Shown piece by piece: positions 5,930 to 6,355 of a stretch of DNA of 6,355 bases. The translations under genes were made by a program, and so were the position numbers. The stretch comes from JBBITW01 sp037440525 (GTDB lineage Bacteria; Desulfobacterota; BSN033; UBA1163), in NCBI GenBank assembly GCA_037440525.1, contig JBBITW010000198.1, positions 1-6,355 of the forward strand. Direction: 5' to 3'. The notes beneath the pieces were generated by a model, which was not told the origin of the DNA, did no database searches, and saw nothing but the letters and a program-made list of their open reading frames with translations. Each line of letters opens with the position of its first letter. The first letter of the stretch is position 1.

Positions 5930-6355
5930 TTAAAATAATTCAATCTGCGCTTGACCTGAATCCTGACGTCCTTGCCATTGAACATACTTAAGGATTTGTT
6001 CTTCGTCAATTCCAACAGTTGATACAAAGTAACCCGGTGACCAAACGATGTTCTCTTTCCAATATACTTTCCTTAACCAGCTAAACTTTTTCCTCAGGTG
6101 GCTGCCTGTACCCCTTTCATACGACCAACAACGTCGCTCACCGCATACCTCGGTGGAATAACAATCACCAGATGCAAATGGTCCATTTTGATGCTTCTCT
6201 CCAACACCTCGCACCCTAGCATCATCCCCACAACCTTCGGAAAAAGTTTCTCAAGATATGCCCTGACGCCAGGATTCAGGATGCGGCGGCGATATTTGGG
6301 TATCCAAACAATGTGGTATTCTGTCCGATATACGCTGTGTCCTGAAAATCGCGTT
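5930..6355 (-). pseudogene. tnpA: IS200-family transposase (Y1/HUH), frameshifted, 5' end outside the window
   Basis: This is the HUH-type Y1 transposase of an IS200-like element, which cuts and joins single-stranded DNA. From the window edge one frame reads TRFSGHSVYRTEYHIVWIPKYRRR, the normal N-terminus lacking only the first few residues, and continues through the HUH motif MDHLHLVIVIPP (His codons at 6178-6180 and 6172-6174) to GRMKGVQAAT, where it hits TGA at 6094-6096. The protein resumes one frame over as HLRKKFSWLRKVYW, SPGYFVSTVG and ILKYVQWQ, with the likely catalytic tyrosine codon at 5984-5986, ending in TAA at 5930-5932. The frame switch lies at about 6095-6110. The HUH motif and tyrosine are thus in different frames, so this copy should make no active enzyme unless the indel is an assembly error. 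The coding sequence ends 4 bases before the right-end hairpin. Confidence 0.85.

Larger units (their letters stand above)
5900..6355 (-). mobile_element. IS200/IS605-family insertion sequence, right-end portion
   Basis: The transposase remnant plus the 3' hairpin mark the right end of a single-strand-transposing IS200-type element, oriented leftward. The outer boundary is estimated: host glycosyltransferase sequence becomes readable at 5896, so the element should end between about 5897 and 5907. The left end lies outside the window. No target duplication is expected for this family. Confidence 0.7.

Overview
The window looks like a piece of chromosome from an uncultured Gram-negative-type bacterium. 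It is fairly AT-rich, and most of its genes encode poorly characterised membrane proteins. The 'ATTCCGAGCGAAGCGAGGAAT' repeat at the left edge and the DUF2914 and dynamin-like proteins remind me of Desulfobacterota or Nitrospirota metagenome bins. This is an impression from family knowledge, not a placement. The standard genetic code fits: the intact genes have no internal TGA and end in TAA or TAG.

Layout. Positions 1-400 are non-coding. They hold a dispersed-repeat copy, a strong palindrome or terminator (193-240) and an extended -10 promoter (370-378). A plus-strand series follows: a bacterial dynamin-like GTPase split by a frameshift near 1510 (401-1537 and 1519-2130), a DUF456 membrane protein (2190-2687), a secreted DUF2914 protein (2763-3206) and an AI-2E/PerM-family membrane protein (3451-4500). 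The 3207-3450 gap contains a minus-strand open frame for a small two-helix membrane protein with no usable start.

From 4616 to the right end everything lies on the minus strand and everything is broken. There is a 'conserved TM helix' (mechanosensitive-channel-like) gene that lacks its 5' end and has a nonsense codon at a conserved glycine. Next comes the C-terminal half of a family-2 glycosyltransferase, cut off by an IS200/IS605-type insertion. The IS200 transposase itself is frameshifted and runs off the window.

How the genes may work together. The plus-strand set looks like envelope or membrane housekeeping: a membrane-remodelling GTPase, two or three membrane proteins and one exported protein. 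No defined pathway is visible. I found no CRISPR array, no tRNA or rRNA and no recognisable defence system. The points most worth following are the dynamin gene (frameshift plus an abrupt internal GC step), the IS200-interrupted glycosyltransferase, the cluster of decayed genes at the right end and the unexplained minus-strand small membrane ORF. The two frameshifts could be assembly errors, so read-level checking comes first.
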